Below, in pieces: positions 1-5,414 of a stretch of 10,202 nucleotides of DNA. Origin of the DNA: Paratractidigestivibacter sp963640745 (GTDB taxonomy: Bacteria > Actinomycetota > Coriobacteriia > Coriobacteriales > Atopobiaceae); NCBI GenBank assembly GCA_963640745.1, contig CAVIBB010000075.1, positions 1-10,202 on the forward strand. The letters run 5' to 3'. How positions within the stretch are numbered: the stretch's first letter is position 1; the number at the start of each line of letters is the position of its first letter. Below the pieces are notes generated by a model. That model made no database searches and was not told the DNA's origin. It saw only the letters and a list, made by a program, of their open reading frames with translations. Made by a program: the position numbers and the translations under genes.

Positions 1-17
1 GCGTAGTACCGTTCACG
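1..17 (+). repeat. Left copy of a 17-bp inverted repeat
   Basis: GCGTAGTACCGTTCACG at the window edge matches the reverse complement of 1788-1804 at 16 of 17 positions. Similarity does not extend inward; outward it cannot be judged on this side because the window ends. A pair this long could arise by chance in a 10-kb GC-rich window. Confidence 0.4.
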
Positions 18-117
18 TTTCCTGGCCGAGGGTAACAAGGTGCATATGCGGTGTGAACACGGGTGCGTCTTCCGTTCGCGCCCTGACGTTCATCTTCGCT
101 AGGCTGAAGGTGCTTCT

Positions 118-162
118 CAATTAACATGCTTATGAGTATGATACTCGTGAGTATGCTAATTG
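118..162. repeat. 45-bp near-perfect palindrome (candidate operator or leader hairpin)
   Basis: The sequence is symmetric about base 140. Of 22 base pairs, 18 are Watson-Crick, three are G/T wobble (128/152, 131/149, 133/147) and one is a mismatch (124/156). The core is GAGTAT-G-ATACTC (134-146). GAGTAT recurs at 149-154, so the element also reads as repeated half-sites. It ends six bases before the Shine-Dalgarno site of the ATPase gene. Seen directly: the symmetry and the position. Inferred: either a DNA operator for a dimeric or tetrameric regulator, or an RNA hairpin acting on translation of the downstream gene. No regulator for it is visible in the window. Confidence 0.75.
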
Positions 163-167
163 CACCC

Positions 168-172
168 GGAGG
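168..172 (+). promoter_or_regulatory. Shine-Dalgarno site that fixes the ATPase start at 180
   Basis: GGAGG lies seven bases before ATG 180. The four in-frame ATGs further upstream (126, 132, 138, 153) have no comparable site at proper spacing, so this site decides the start. Confidence 0.8.
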
Positions 173-179
173 TGAAGGA

Positions 180-1601
180 ATGTTTGTTGGGCGCGAGAAG
201 GAGATTCGCCAGCTAAATCGTATGTATGCGAAGGACGGGTTCCAGATGGCGGTGATATATGGCCGTCGCCGCGTTGGGAAAACCACCCTCATCGACGCGT
301 TCGCCAAAGACAAACCTACGCTGTACTTCACCGCGCAGCAGCGCAGTTCATTACAGAACCTCGTGCAGTTCTCACGTGCCGCGTACGCCTTTTTCGGCTT
401 GCCGGAGGACACGGGCGCGTTCCCTGATTGGCGAAGTGCATTTTCCTATGTTGCGGACTCCGCTCGCCGGCAAGGTGGCAGGCCTCTTCTATTCGTCTTC
501 GATGAATTTCCCTATGCAGCCGAGACGGAGCCCTCGCTCCCTTCGATTCTGCAGATTGCCATAGACCATGAATTCGCCGATACCAACGTCCGTATGATCC
601 TGTGCGGCAGCAACGAGGGCTTTATGGAGAGCGAAGTGCTCGGTAGAAAAAGTCCGCTTTACGGCCGGCGAACCATGCAGCTCAAGGTCAAGCCATTTGA
701 TTGTTTTGATGCGTCGCTCATGCTGCCGGGCCTCACGGCGGAGCAATGGGTCACGTATTACGCGACGTTCGGCGGCACGCCGTATTATCTGGCGCAAATC
801 AATCAAGCCGCGACGTATGAGGAAAACGTTACTGAGCTCATGTTCGATACGGCAGGCATTCTGTACGAGGAACCCCTCATGTTGCTTCGTCAGGAAATGC
901 GCGAGCCCGCGCTGTACAACTCGATTCTCGATGCGATTGGCTCGGGCGAAACGAGGCCGAAGCGCATAGCGGAACGCTCGGGCGTGAATGCCTCTTCTTT
1001 GCCTAAATACCTTAAAACGCTTATTGACCTGGGAATTATTGAACGAGAAGTTCCCTTTGGCGAGAATCCGGCTACCTCGCGTAGGGCACTTTACTCTCTT
1101 GCAGACCCTTACTTTGCCTATTGGTACGCGTTCGTCAGCAAGAACGTCGGGGCCATCGAGGCGGGCGCTGGCATTGCCGCCGCGCGCAAGACGGCGTTCG
1201 GGCAGGCGCTCCAAACATACGTCGGCAAGCAGTTTGAGACCGTTTGCCGGCAGTGGGCAGTTCGCGAGAATTCGGAAGGGGGGCTGCCGTTTCTTGCGTC
1301 GTCGTTCGGCCGTTGGTGGGGAACTGATCCTCGCGAGAAGGCTGAGATGGACATCGATCTTGTCGTGGCAGACAAGGAATCAAAGTCGATTCTTTTGGGT
1401 GAGTGCAAATGGCGCAATTCGCTCGACGAGTCGAGGGCGATAGAGCTGCTGGAATACCGTTCGGCGCTTGTAAGGGGCTATGAGCATCGGACGTACTGTC
1501 TCTTTACCAAGAACGCCGCCAATGGTGTCCTGCGCGAAAAAGCAGGTTCACGTTCCGATTTGAGGCTCGTATCGGCTTCGGATATGTTCGCCGTACGATA
1601 A
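180..1601 (+). CDS. AAA+ ATPase with C-terminal PD-(D/E)XK nuclease-like domain (archaeal-type ATPase / DUF234 family)
   Basis: A 473-residue protein read from ATG 180. The N-terminus MFVGREKEI is the usual opening of this P-loop family. Walker A is GRRRVGKT (28-35) and Walker B is LLFVFDEF with D108 and E109. A sensor-like LCGSN lies at 141-145. Residues about 255-290 look like a winged helix. The C-terminal part has D391/D393 followed by GECKW (E408, K410), the D...ExK pattern of PD-(D/E)XK nucleases, which is typical of the DUF234-type C-terminus. No membrane segment or signal peptide is evident. In this family the physiological role is mostly unknown; links to mobile DNA or defence are inference. 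The gene stands alone behind a large palindrome, and its base composition is lower in GC with looser codon use than the genes to the right, suggesting horizontal acquisition. No terminator follows within the 37 bases before the GNAT stub. Confidence 0.85.
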   Translation: MFVGREKEIRQLNRMYAKDGFQMAVIYGRRRVGKTTLIDAFAKDKPTLYFTAQQRSSLQNLVQFSRAAYAFFGLPEDTGAFPDWRSAFSYVADSARRQGGRPLLFVFDEFPYAAETEPSLPSILQIAIDHEFADTNVRMILCGSNEGFMESEVLGRKSPLYGRRTMQLKVKPFDCFDASLMLPGLTAEQWVTYYATFGGTPYYLAQINQAATYEENVTELMFDTAGILYEEPLMLLRQEMREPALYNSILDAIGSGETRPKRIAERSGVNASSLPKYLKTLIDLGIIEREVPFGENPATSRRALYSLADPYFAYWYAFVSKNVGAIEAGAGIAAARKTAFGQALQTYVGKQFETVCRQWAVRENSEGGLPFLASSFGRWWGTDPREKAEMDIDLVVADKESKSILLGECKWRNSLDESRAIELLEYRSALVRGYEHRTYCLFTKNAANGVLREKAGSRSDLRLVSASDMFAVR

Positions 1602-1638
1602 ATGGCACGGCGGCGCAGGAATATGGAACAGGACGAAC

Positions 1639-1791
1639 ATGAGAGTCTGCGAGGTACAGGACAGAACCCCACGGCTGATAGCTGCGCTTTTGGATGTTTG
1701 GGAACGCTCCGTCCGGGCGACGCACCGGTTTCTTTCGGATGCTGAGATCGGCGGCATCAAGGAGTACGTGCCGCAGGCCCTGACGGGCGTG
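1639..1791 (+). pseudogene. Truncated GNAT-family N-acetyltransferase, N-terminal remnant
   Basis: Read from ATG 1639, the first ~51 residues include LLDVWERSVRATHRFLSDAE and end in EYVPQALTGV. This is the characteristic N-terminus of a family of small (about 150 residues) GNAT acetyltransferases, covering the first helices before the acetyl-CoA fold. After Val51 the frame stays open to 2247 but the translation becomes Pro/Arg/Ser-rich. It then runs through two strong hairpins and antisense to another gene, so it is not protein-like. The central strands and the acetyl-CoA-binding R/Q-x-x-G-x-G/A loop are absent. I read this as a 3'-deleted gene with no expected enzymatic activity. It lies 37 bases behind the ATPase gene on the same strand. 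An alternative is a recent short peptide gene, which is less likely. Confidence 0.65.
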
Positions 1792-1804
1792 AACGGTGCT
1801 ACGC
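1788..1804 (-). repeat. Right copy of a 17-bp inverted repeat
   Basis: The partner of bases 1-17, with a single T/C difference. It begins where recognisable acetyltransferase sequence ends (Val51 of the stub), so it coincides with the apparent truncation point. The pair brackets the ATPase gene and the stub in terminal-inverted-repeat geometry. Confidence 0.4.
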
Positions 1805-1818
1805 CCCCCGTTCAAGGT

Positions 1819-1862
1819 CAAAAACGCAAAGAGCTGCCTGGCCGAATGCGGCCGGGCAGCTC
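1819..1862 (-). terminator. Intrinsic terminator, minus strand
   Basis: Bases 1831-1843 pair with 1850-1862 (12 of 13 Watson-Crick, one G/U), with a six-base loop. Read on the minus strand the stem is followed by TTTGCGTTTTTG. On the plus strand the following bases are C-rich, so the minus strand is the working direction. It would end the candidate small RNA. Confidence 0.65.
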
Positions 1863-1911
1863 TCCCTCTCCGCGACCGTATCCCATAGGGAACCCCAGTA
1901 GGTCGACTGGG
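1820..1911 (-). ncRNA. Candidate small RNA of about 90 nt, unknown family
   Basis: On the minus strand an extended -10 (TGG-TAAGAT, 1916-1924) is followed by a compact run of structures. These are a perfect 6-bp hairpin at the predicted 5' end (CCCAGT/ACTGGG, 1894-1911), a small TCCC/GGGA hairpin (about 1876-1892) and a 13-bp terminator hairpin with a broken U-tract ending near 1820. No protein gene follows on this strand, so it would be a free-standing RNA rather than a leader. I do not recognise it as tRNA, SRP RNA, 6S, RNase P or a common riboswitch. The -35 region is poor, and expression is inferred only. Confidence 0.4.
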
Positions 1912-1915
1912 AGCC

Positions 1916-1924
1916 ATCTTACCA
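1916..1924 (-). promoter_or_regulatory. Extended -10 element for the candidate small RNA
   Basis: On the minus strand the sequence reads TGG-TAAGAT, a TGn extension plus a -10 hexamer matching TATAAT at four positions. It places the transcript start near 1909-1911, at the base of the first hairpin. No good -35 is present. Confidence 0.35.
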
Positions 1925-1974
1925 TGCACCCGGCCGGACATTACCGGCTGCCGGCCTCGCTGCCGCCGGCGCAG

Positions 1975-2005
1975 AAAAAAGGCCGCTCGCGAGGTGCGGG
2001 CGGCC
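1975..2005 (-). terminator. Intrinsic terminator of the 101-aa gene
   Basis: GGCCGCTCGC (1981-1990) pairs with GCGGGCGGCC (1996-2005) across a five-base loop, with one wobble. On the minus strand it is followed directly by six T (1980-1975). It lies 41 bases past the stop codon of the gene at 2046-2351. Confidence 0.85.
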
Positions 2006-2045
2006 AAACGCGACAATTCGCAGGTCCACGCGGCTTATCGGCGCG

Positions 2046-2351
2046 TCAGTCCTTCTCGCCGGAAAGCGAGGCGAAGAACGTCGCGTGCTCGAAGACGTCG
2101 GCGATGGTCTTGCCGTTGACGAAGGGCAGGGCGAGGAACTCGTCGACGGTGGGGACGAGCTCGGAGCAGTCCACGAAGTGGTCCTTCTCGTTGCGACGGC
2201 TCGTGTCCTGGGCGCGCCAGGCCTCGAAGTTGGCGTCGGTGAGGTAATAGATCGAGCTGTCGACCTTCATGTAAACGGAGTGGTTGACGTGCAGGTACTC
2301 GGCGAGCTCGCTGTAATTGATGTCGAGCGCCTCAGCTGCTTTCTTTCCCAT
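2046..2351 (-). CDS. Conserved-looking protein of unknown function, 101 aa
   Basis: I do not recognise a family. The protein is soluble, with no signal peptide or membrane segment. The N-terminal half carries a Tyr-rich stretch (HVNHSVYMKVDSSIYYLTD, 21-39). This is followed by a charged segment around 50-60 and a C-terminal part with DEFLALPFVNGKTIADVFEH (70-89). One cysteine is present (C62). The start at ATG 2351 is supported by AAAGGAG five bases upstream, by a TATAGT -10 at 2395-2400 and by a strong terminator after the stop, so it is very likely a real single gene. It sits 129 bases downstream of the HAD phosphatase gene, which shows no clear terminator, so read-through is possible. A sequence matching the MarR-operator arm lies at its predicted transcript start. 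Confidence 0.75.
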   Translation of the reverse strand: MGKKAAEALDINYSELAEYLHVNHSVYMKVDSSIYYLTDANFEAWRAQDTSRRNEKDHFVDCSELVPTVDEFLALPFVNGKTIADVFEHATFFASLSGEKD

Positions 2352-2394
2352 GGTGTCTCCTTTCGTCGAGAGACCAAACCAAAACGTGCCAATG

Positions 2395-2400
2395 ACTATA
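2395..2400 (-). promoter_or_regulatory. -10 element of the 101-aa gene
   Basis: TATAGT on the minus strand matches TATAAT at five of six positions. It gives a leader of about 35-40 bases before ATG 2351. The -35 is not clear. TGCCAATGACT (2387-2397, plus strand) overlaps this hexamer and the predicted start, where a bound repressor would block transcription. Confidence 0.45.
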
Positions 2401-2480
2401 ACCCGCGGGGCATGAAGTTAGCTGAACGAAATCGATTTGTACGGTAAGCGTAGCGCGTCCGCCCGCCGACGGGGCTTTTC

Positions 2481-3140
2481 CTAGGCGCCGAGAAGAACCC
2501 GCCGCAGCTCGTCGGGGGTATCGACGATGGTCGTCGCACCGGCGGCCAGGAGCTCTTCGCGCGTGCGGAAGCCCCAGCTGCAGGCGACGCAGGGGCAGCC
2601 GCAGGCCGCGGCGGTCTGGACGTCAACCTCGGAGTCGCCGACGTAGACGAGGCCCTCGCGCCCGGCCCCCATGGCGTCGAGCGCCGCGTAGACCATGTCC
2701 GGCGCGGGCTTCTTTGCGATGCCGCGCTCCTCGCACTCGCCGAGCACCGCGTCGAAGCAGCCCGGCATCCGCGAGGCGATGATCTCCTGGACGGCGTAGT
2801 CGGCCTTGTTGGACACGACGGCGCAGCGCACGCCGGCACCGCGCAGCGTCTCGATGAGCTCGGGGATGCCCTCGTAGGGGAGGGTGTGGTCGAGCGCGTG
2901 CTCGCCGTACCAGCCCTTGAACTCGTCGAAGACCTGCTGCCAGAGCTCACGCGGGGTGCCCTCGGGCACGCTTCGTTCCACGAGCCGCACGATGCCGTTG
3001 CCGGTGAAGGAGATGATGTCGGCCTCGGGGCGCTCGGGCAGGCTGAAGGCGGCGAGCGCGTGGTTCACGGCGAGCGCGAGGTCGATGGCGGTGTTCAGCA
3101 ACGTTCCGTCAAGGTCGAAGACGGCGGTCCTGTACGGCAT
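2481..3140 (-). CDS. HAD-superfamily phosphatase, phosphoglycolate phosphatase-like
   Basis: A 219-residue cytoplasmic hydrolase with all four HAD motifs. Motif I is FDLDGTLLN with nucleophile D9 and acid/base D11. Motif II is VVSNK with S110. Motif III is the lysine at 143-144 in KKPAPD. Motif IV is GDSEVD (168-173), which holds the Mg2+-binding acidic residues. The helical C1 cap (about 15-85) and overall length fit the Gph/PGP-type subfamily. Family members hydrolyse small phosphoesters such as 2-phosphoglycolate or pyrophosphate; the true substrate cannot be told from sequence. Residues 176-188 are unusually Cys-rich (C180, C182, C184, C188), a minor oddity. The start is supported by GAAAGGA five bases before ATG 3140. 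The gene is divergent from aspS. Confidence 0.85.
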   Translation of the reverse strand: MPYRTAVFDLDGTLLNTAIDLALAVNHALAAFSLPERPEADIISFTGNGIVRLVERSVPEGTPRELWQQVFDEFKGWYGEHALDHTLPYEGIPELIETLRGAGVRCAVVSNKADYAVQEIIASRMPGCFDAVLGECEERGIAKKPAPDMVYAALDAMGAGREGLVYVGDSEVDVQTAAACGCPCVACSWGFRTREELLAAGATTIVDTPDELRRVLLGA

Positions 3141-3177
3141 GGGTGTCCTTTCGGGGTAATTGCGGGGCTTCTTGGCT

Positions 3178-3186
3178 AGCCTAGCA
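3178..3186 (-). promoter_or_regulatory. Candidate extended -10 of the HAD phosphatase gene
   Basis: The minus strand reads TGC-TAGGCT, ending 37 bases before ATG 3140. The TGn-TAnnnT form matches the other candidate promoters in this window. No convincing -35 is seen. Confidence 0.35.
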
Positions 3187-3301
3187 CCGCGAGAAGGGCA
3201 CGGGCCCCAGGCGAGCTACGGAAGGGCTGCCGGCCCCGTCAACGAAGGGTGTTGCAACCTCGTGTCTCGCCGCCCTTCTCGATTAGATGCGTGTGCGCCC
3301 G

Positions 3302-3310
3302 TAGTAAACT
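3302..3310 (+). promoter_or_regulatory. Weak candidate -10 region of aspS
   Basis: TAGTAAACT is the most A/T-rich stretch in the otherwise GC-rich 265-base gap upstream of aspS, about 100 bases before the start codon. The -35 is poor. I found no T-box element in the leader. Confidence 0.25.
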
Positions 3311-3405
3311 CATTCCTCGCGTGCGCGGGCGCAGTCTACGGCCGCTCACCGTCTGCTGTAAGTCCGCCCGTCACGGCACGGGGCGGAAGAGACGAAAGGA
3401 ACCCG

Positions 3406-5172
3406 ATGCCCTTCTCCATGCACACCCACACCTGCGGCGAGCTCCGCGCCGAGCACATCGGCCAGACCGTCACGCTCACCGGCTGGGTCTGGCACCGCCG
3501 CGACCACGGCGGCCTCATCTTCATCGACCTGCGCGACCGCGCGGGCGTGACGCAGATATCCTTCGACCCCGAGCACTCCGGCGGCACCGCGTTCCACGCT
3601 GCCGAGGACGTGCGCTCCGAGTGGCCCATCAAGGTCACCGGCACCGTGCGCGAGCGTCCCGAGGGCCAGGACAACGAGAAGCTCGCCACCGGTCACATCG
3701 AGGTGCTGGTCTCCGAGCTCGAGGTCCTCAACACCTCCAAGACCCCGGCCTTCCAGATCGAGGACCACGTGGACACCTCCGAGGATGTCCGCCTGCGCTA
3801 CCGCTACCTCGACATCCGCCGCCCGAAGATGGCCGCCAACCTCAAGCTGCGCAGCGACCTCACCTTCGCCATCCGCCAGGCTTTCCATGACGCCGAGTTC
3901 ACCGAGGTGGAGACCCCGGCCCTCTTCAAGTCGACCCCCGAGGGCGCGCGCGACTTCCTCGTGCCGTCCCGCATGCAGCCGGGCCACTTCTATGCCCTGC
4001 CGCAGTCCCCGCAGCTGCTTAAGCAGCTCCTCATGATCGGCGGCGTCGAGCGCTACTACCAGGTGGCCAAGTGCTTCCGCGACGAGGACCTGCGTGCCGA
4101 CCGCCAGCCCGAGTTCACCCAGGTCGACGTCGAGATGTCCTTCGTCGACCAGGACGACGTCATGGGCTGCATCGAGTCCGTGCTCGGCCAGGCGTTCGAG
4201 AAGATGGGCGTCCAGATGGAGCTCCCGCTGCGCCGCATCGATTACTGGGACGCCATGGACACCTACGGCTCCGACAAGCCGGACACCCGTTACGGCATGG
4301 AGCTCCACGACGTCACCCCGATCTTCAAGAACTCCAAGTTCAAGCTCTTCGCGAGCGCCGCGGCCGACGAGAAGCTCTACGTCAAGGCCATCAACGCCAA
4401 GGGCGCCGGCAAGTGGCCCCGCGCCCAGATCGACCGCCTCGCCGATGTGGCCGCCGGCTTCGGCGCCAAGGGCCTGGCCTACATTGCCTTCCGCGAGGAC
4501 GGCTCCGTGACGAGCCCCATCGTCAAGTTCTTCTCCGACGAGGAGATGGAGGGCCTGCGCGCCGAGATGGGCGTTGAACCCGGCGACCTCGTGATGTTCG
4601 CCGTCGAGAGCCGCCTCGTGGCCGACGAGATCCTGGGCGGCATGCGTCGCCACATGGCCGACTCGCTCGAGCTCCCGCGCGAGGGCCACGACTTCCTCTG
4701 GGTCGTCAACTTCCCGCTCTTCCACTGGGACGAGGACACCAAGAGCTACCAGGCCGAGCACCAGCCCTTCACCCTGCCGACCGAGACCGATCCCGAGAAG
4801 ATCATGGCCGACCCTCTCGCCGTGGGCTCCTACACCTACGACTTCGTCATGGACGGCTTCGAGGCTGGCGGCGGCGGCATGCGTATCCACAACGCCGAGA
4901 TGCAGATGGCCATCCTCAAGATGCTGGGCTTCACCGAGGAGGGCGCGCGCGAGCAGTTCGGCTTCCTTCTCGACGCCCTCGCGTTCGGCGCGCCCCCGAT
5001 GGGCGGCTTCGCGCTCGGCCTCGACCGCGTGTGCATGCTGCTCACCGGCTCGGACTCCATCCGCGAGGTCATGGCGTTCCCCAAGACGAGCTCCGGCTCC
5101 GACCTCATGAGCGACGCCCCGTCCGAGGTCAGCATGAAGCAGCTCAAGGAAGTCTCGCTGCGCCTGCTGTAA
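3406..5172 (+). CDS. aspS: Aspartyl-tRNA synthetase, bacterial type, probably non-discriminating
   Basis: A 588-residue class IIb synthetase, close to the usual bacterial length of about 590. It charges tRNA with aspartate using ATP in the cytoplasm. The N-terminal OB-fold anticodon-binding domain (about 1-105) starts CGELRAEHIGQTVTLTGWVW. Motif 2 contains FRDEDLRADRQPEFTQVD from F224. A GAD insertion domain occupies roughly 285-420. Motif 3 contains GLDR (538-541). His34 in RRDHGG stands where E. coli AspRS has Leu30. In bacterial-type enzymes a His here is associated with charging both tRNA-Asp and tRNA-Asn, the latter being amidated by GatCAB. The start at 3406 is chosen because AAAGGA lies five bases upstream and the family begins here. 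The open frame further upstream (from 3160) has no family similarity. ATG 3418 is a less likely alternative. Confidence 0.97.
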   Translation: MPFSMHTHTCGELRAEHIGQTVTLTGWVWHRRDHGGLIFIDLRDRAGVTQISFDPEHSGGTAFHAAEDVRSEWPIKVTGTVRERPEGQDNEKLATGHIEVLVSELEVLNTSKTPAFQIEDHVDTSEDVRLRYRYLDIRRPKMAANLKLRSDLTFAIRQAFHDAEFTEVETPALFKSTPEGARDFLVPSRMQPGHFYALPQSPQLLKQLLMIGGVERYYQVAKCFRDEDLRADRQPEFTQVDVEMSFVDQDDVMGCIESVLGQAFEKMGVQMELPLRRIDYWDAMDTYGSDKPDTRYGMELHDVTPIFKNSKFKLFASAAADEKLYVKAINAKGAGKWPRAQIDRLADVAAGFGAKGLAYIAFREDGSVTSPIVKFFSDEEMEGLRAEMGVEPGDLVMFAVESRLVADEILGGMRRHMADSLELPREGHDFLWVVNFPLFHWDEDTKSYQAEHQPFTLPTETDPEKIMADPLAVGSYTYDFVMDGFEAGGGGMRIHNAEMQMAILKMLGFTEEGAREQFGFLLDALAFGAPPMGGFALGLDRVCMLLTGSDSIREVMAFPKTSSGSDLMSDAPSEVSMKQLKEVSLRLL

Positions 5173-5211
5173 GGGTTGTTGCAAGGGTTGCAATAAGTGT
5201 TTCTCGACAAG

Positions 5212-5249
5212 TCCGGCCGTCCCGTCGTGTGGGGCGGCCGGATTCTTTT
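5212..5249 (+). terminator. Intrinsic terminator of aspS
   Basis: A 12-bp stem pairs 5212-5223 with 5231-5242 (11 Watson-Crick, one wobble) across a seven-base loop. It is followed by TTCTTTT. It sits 39 bases past the stop and separates aspS from the MarR-ABC operon. Confidence 0.9.
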
Positions 5250-5348
5250 ATGGCGGGCGAGAAAGACGTTCGAGGGGTTTCCGGAGAGAGGCGGGGCAGG
5301 CGCGGGACGGGGGTGCGGCACTTCTCGGCGTGACTTTGTCACAAACCC

Positions 5349-5376
5349 TTGACATGCCAATGATTCGGCGTACTCT
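5349..5376 (+). promoter_or_regulatory. Promoter of the marR-ABC operon
   Basis: A perfect -35 TTGACA (5349-5354) and a -10 TACTCT (5371-5376, TA...T retained) are separated by 16 bases. The start would fall near 5383, giving a leader of about 30 bases. Both arms of the inverted repeat at 5354-5399 overlap the promoter or the initial transcript. Confidence 0.6.
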
Positions 5377-5399
5377 CTTGCGTTGGCAATTATTGGCAT
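5354..5399. promoter_or_regulatory. Inverted-repeat operator, probable MarR binding site
   Basis: ATGCCAATGATT (5354-5365) and AATTATTGGCAT (5388-5399) are inverted copies matching at 11 of 12 positions, 22 bases apart. A further TTGGCA at 5383-5388 lies one helical turn from the second arm. The first arm lies between -35 and -10, and the second just after the predicted start. This is the layout expected for autorepression, which is common for MarR repressors next to the transporters they control. Binding itself is inferred. Confidence 0.6.
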
Positions 5400-5414
5400 C
5401 GCAAGGAGTTATAC

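Noticed and set aside
126..179. Longer ATPase reading frame starting at ATG 126
   Set aside because: No Shine-Dalgarno site at proper spacing, the added residues lie in a palindrome, and the family begins at MFVGRE; ATG 180 has GGAGG seven bases upstream.
1831..1862. Plus-strand terminator for the ATPase/GNAT stub
   Set aside because: The bases after the stem on the plus strand are TCCCTCTCC with no T-run; the T-rich flank is on the minus-strand side.
1792..2247. Continuation of the GNAT frame to 2247 on the plus strand
   Set aside because: The translation is low-complexity and crosses two strong terminator hairpins, and its end is antisense to the well-supported 101-aa gene.
3240..3265. 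T-box leader upstream of aspS
   Set aside because: AAGGGTGTTGCAACC superficially resembles the T-box consensus but lacks the UGGN bulge, a specifier stem and a terminator/antiterminator pair.
3160..3405. N-terminal extension of AspRS by 82 residues
   Set aside because: The open frame has no synthetase similarity, and the SD site AAAGGA (3395-3400) fits the start at 3406.
3346..5193. 615-codon open frame antisense to aspS
   Set aside because: A mirror of GC-rich codon bias; the product is a monotonous Leu/Glu/Val/Gly/His string with no motif. The same applies to the long frames antisense to both ABC genes.
5173..5196. Tandem GGGTTG/TTGCAA repeats after the aspS stop
   Set aside because: Too short and irregular to call more than chance; no dyad of useful length.
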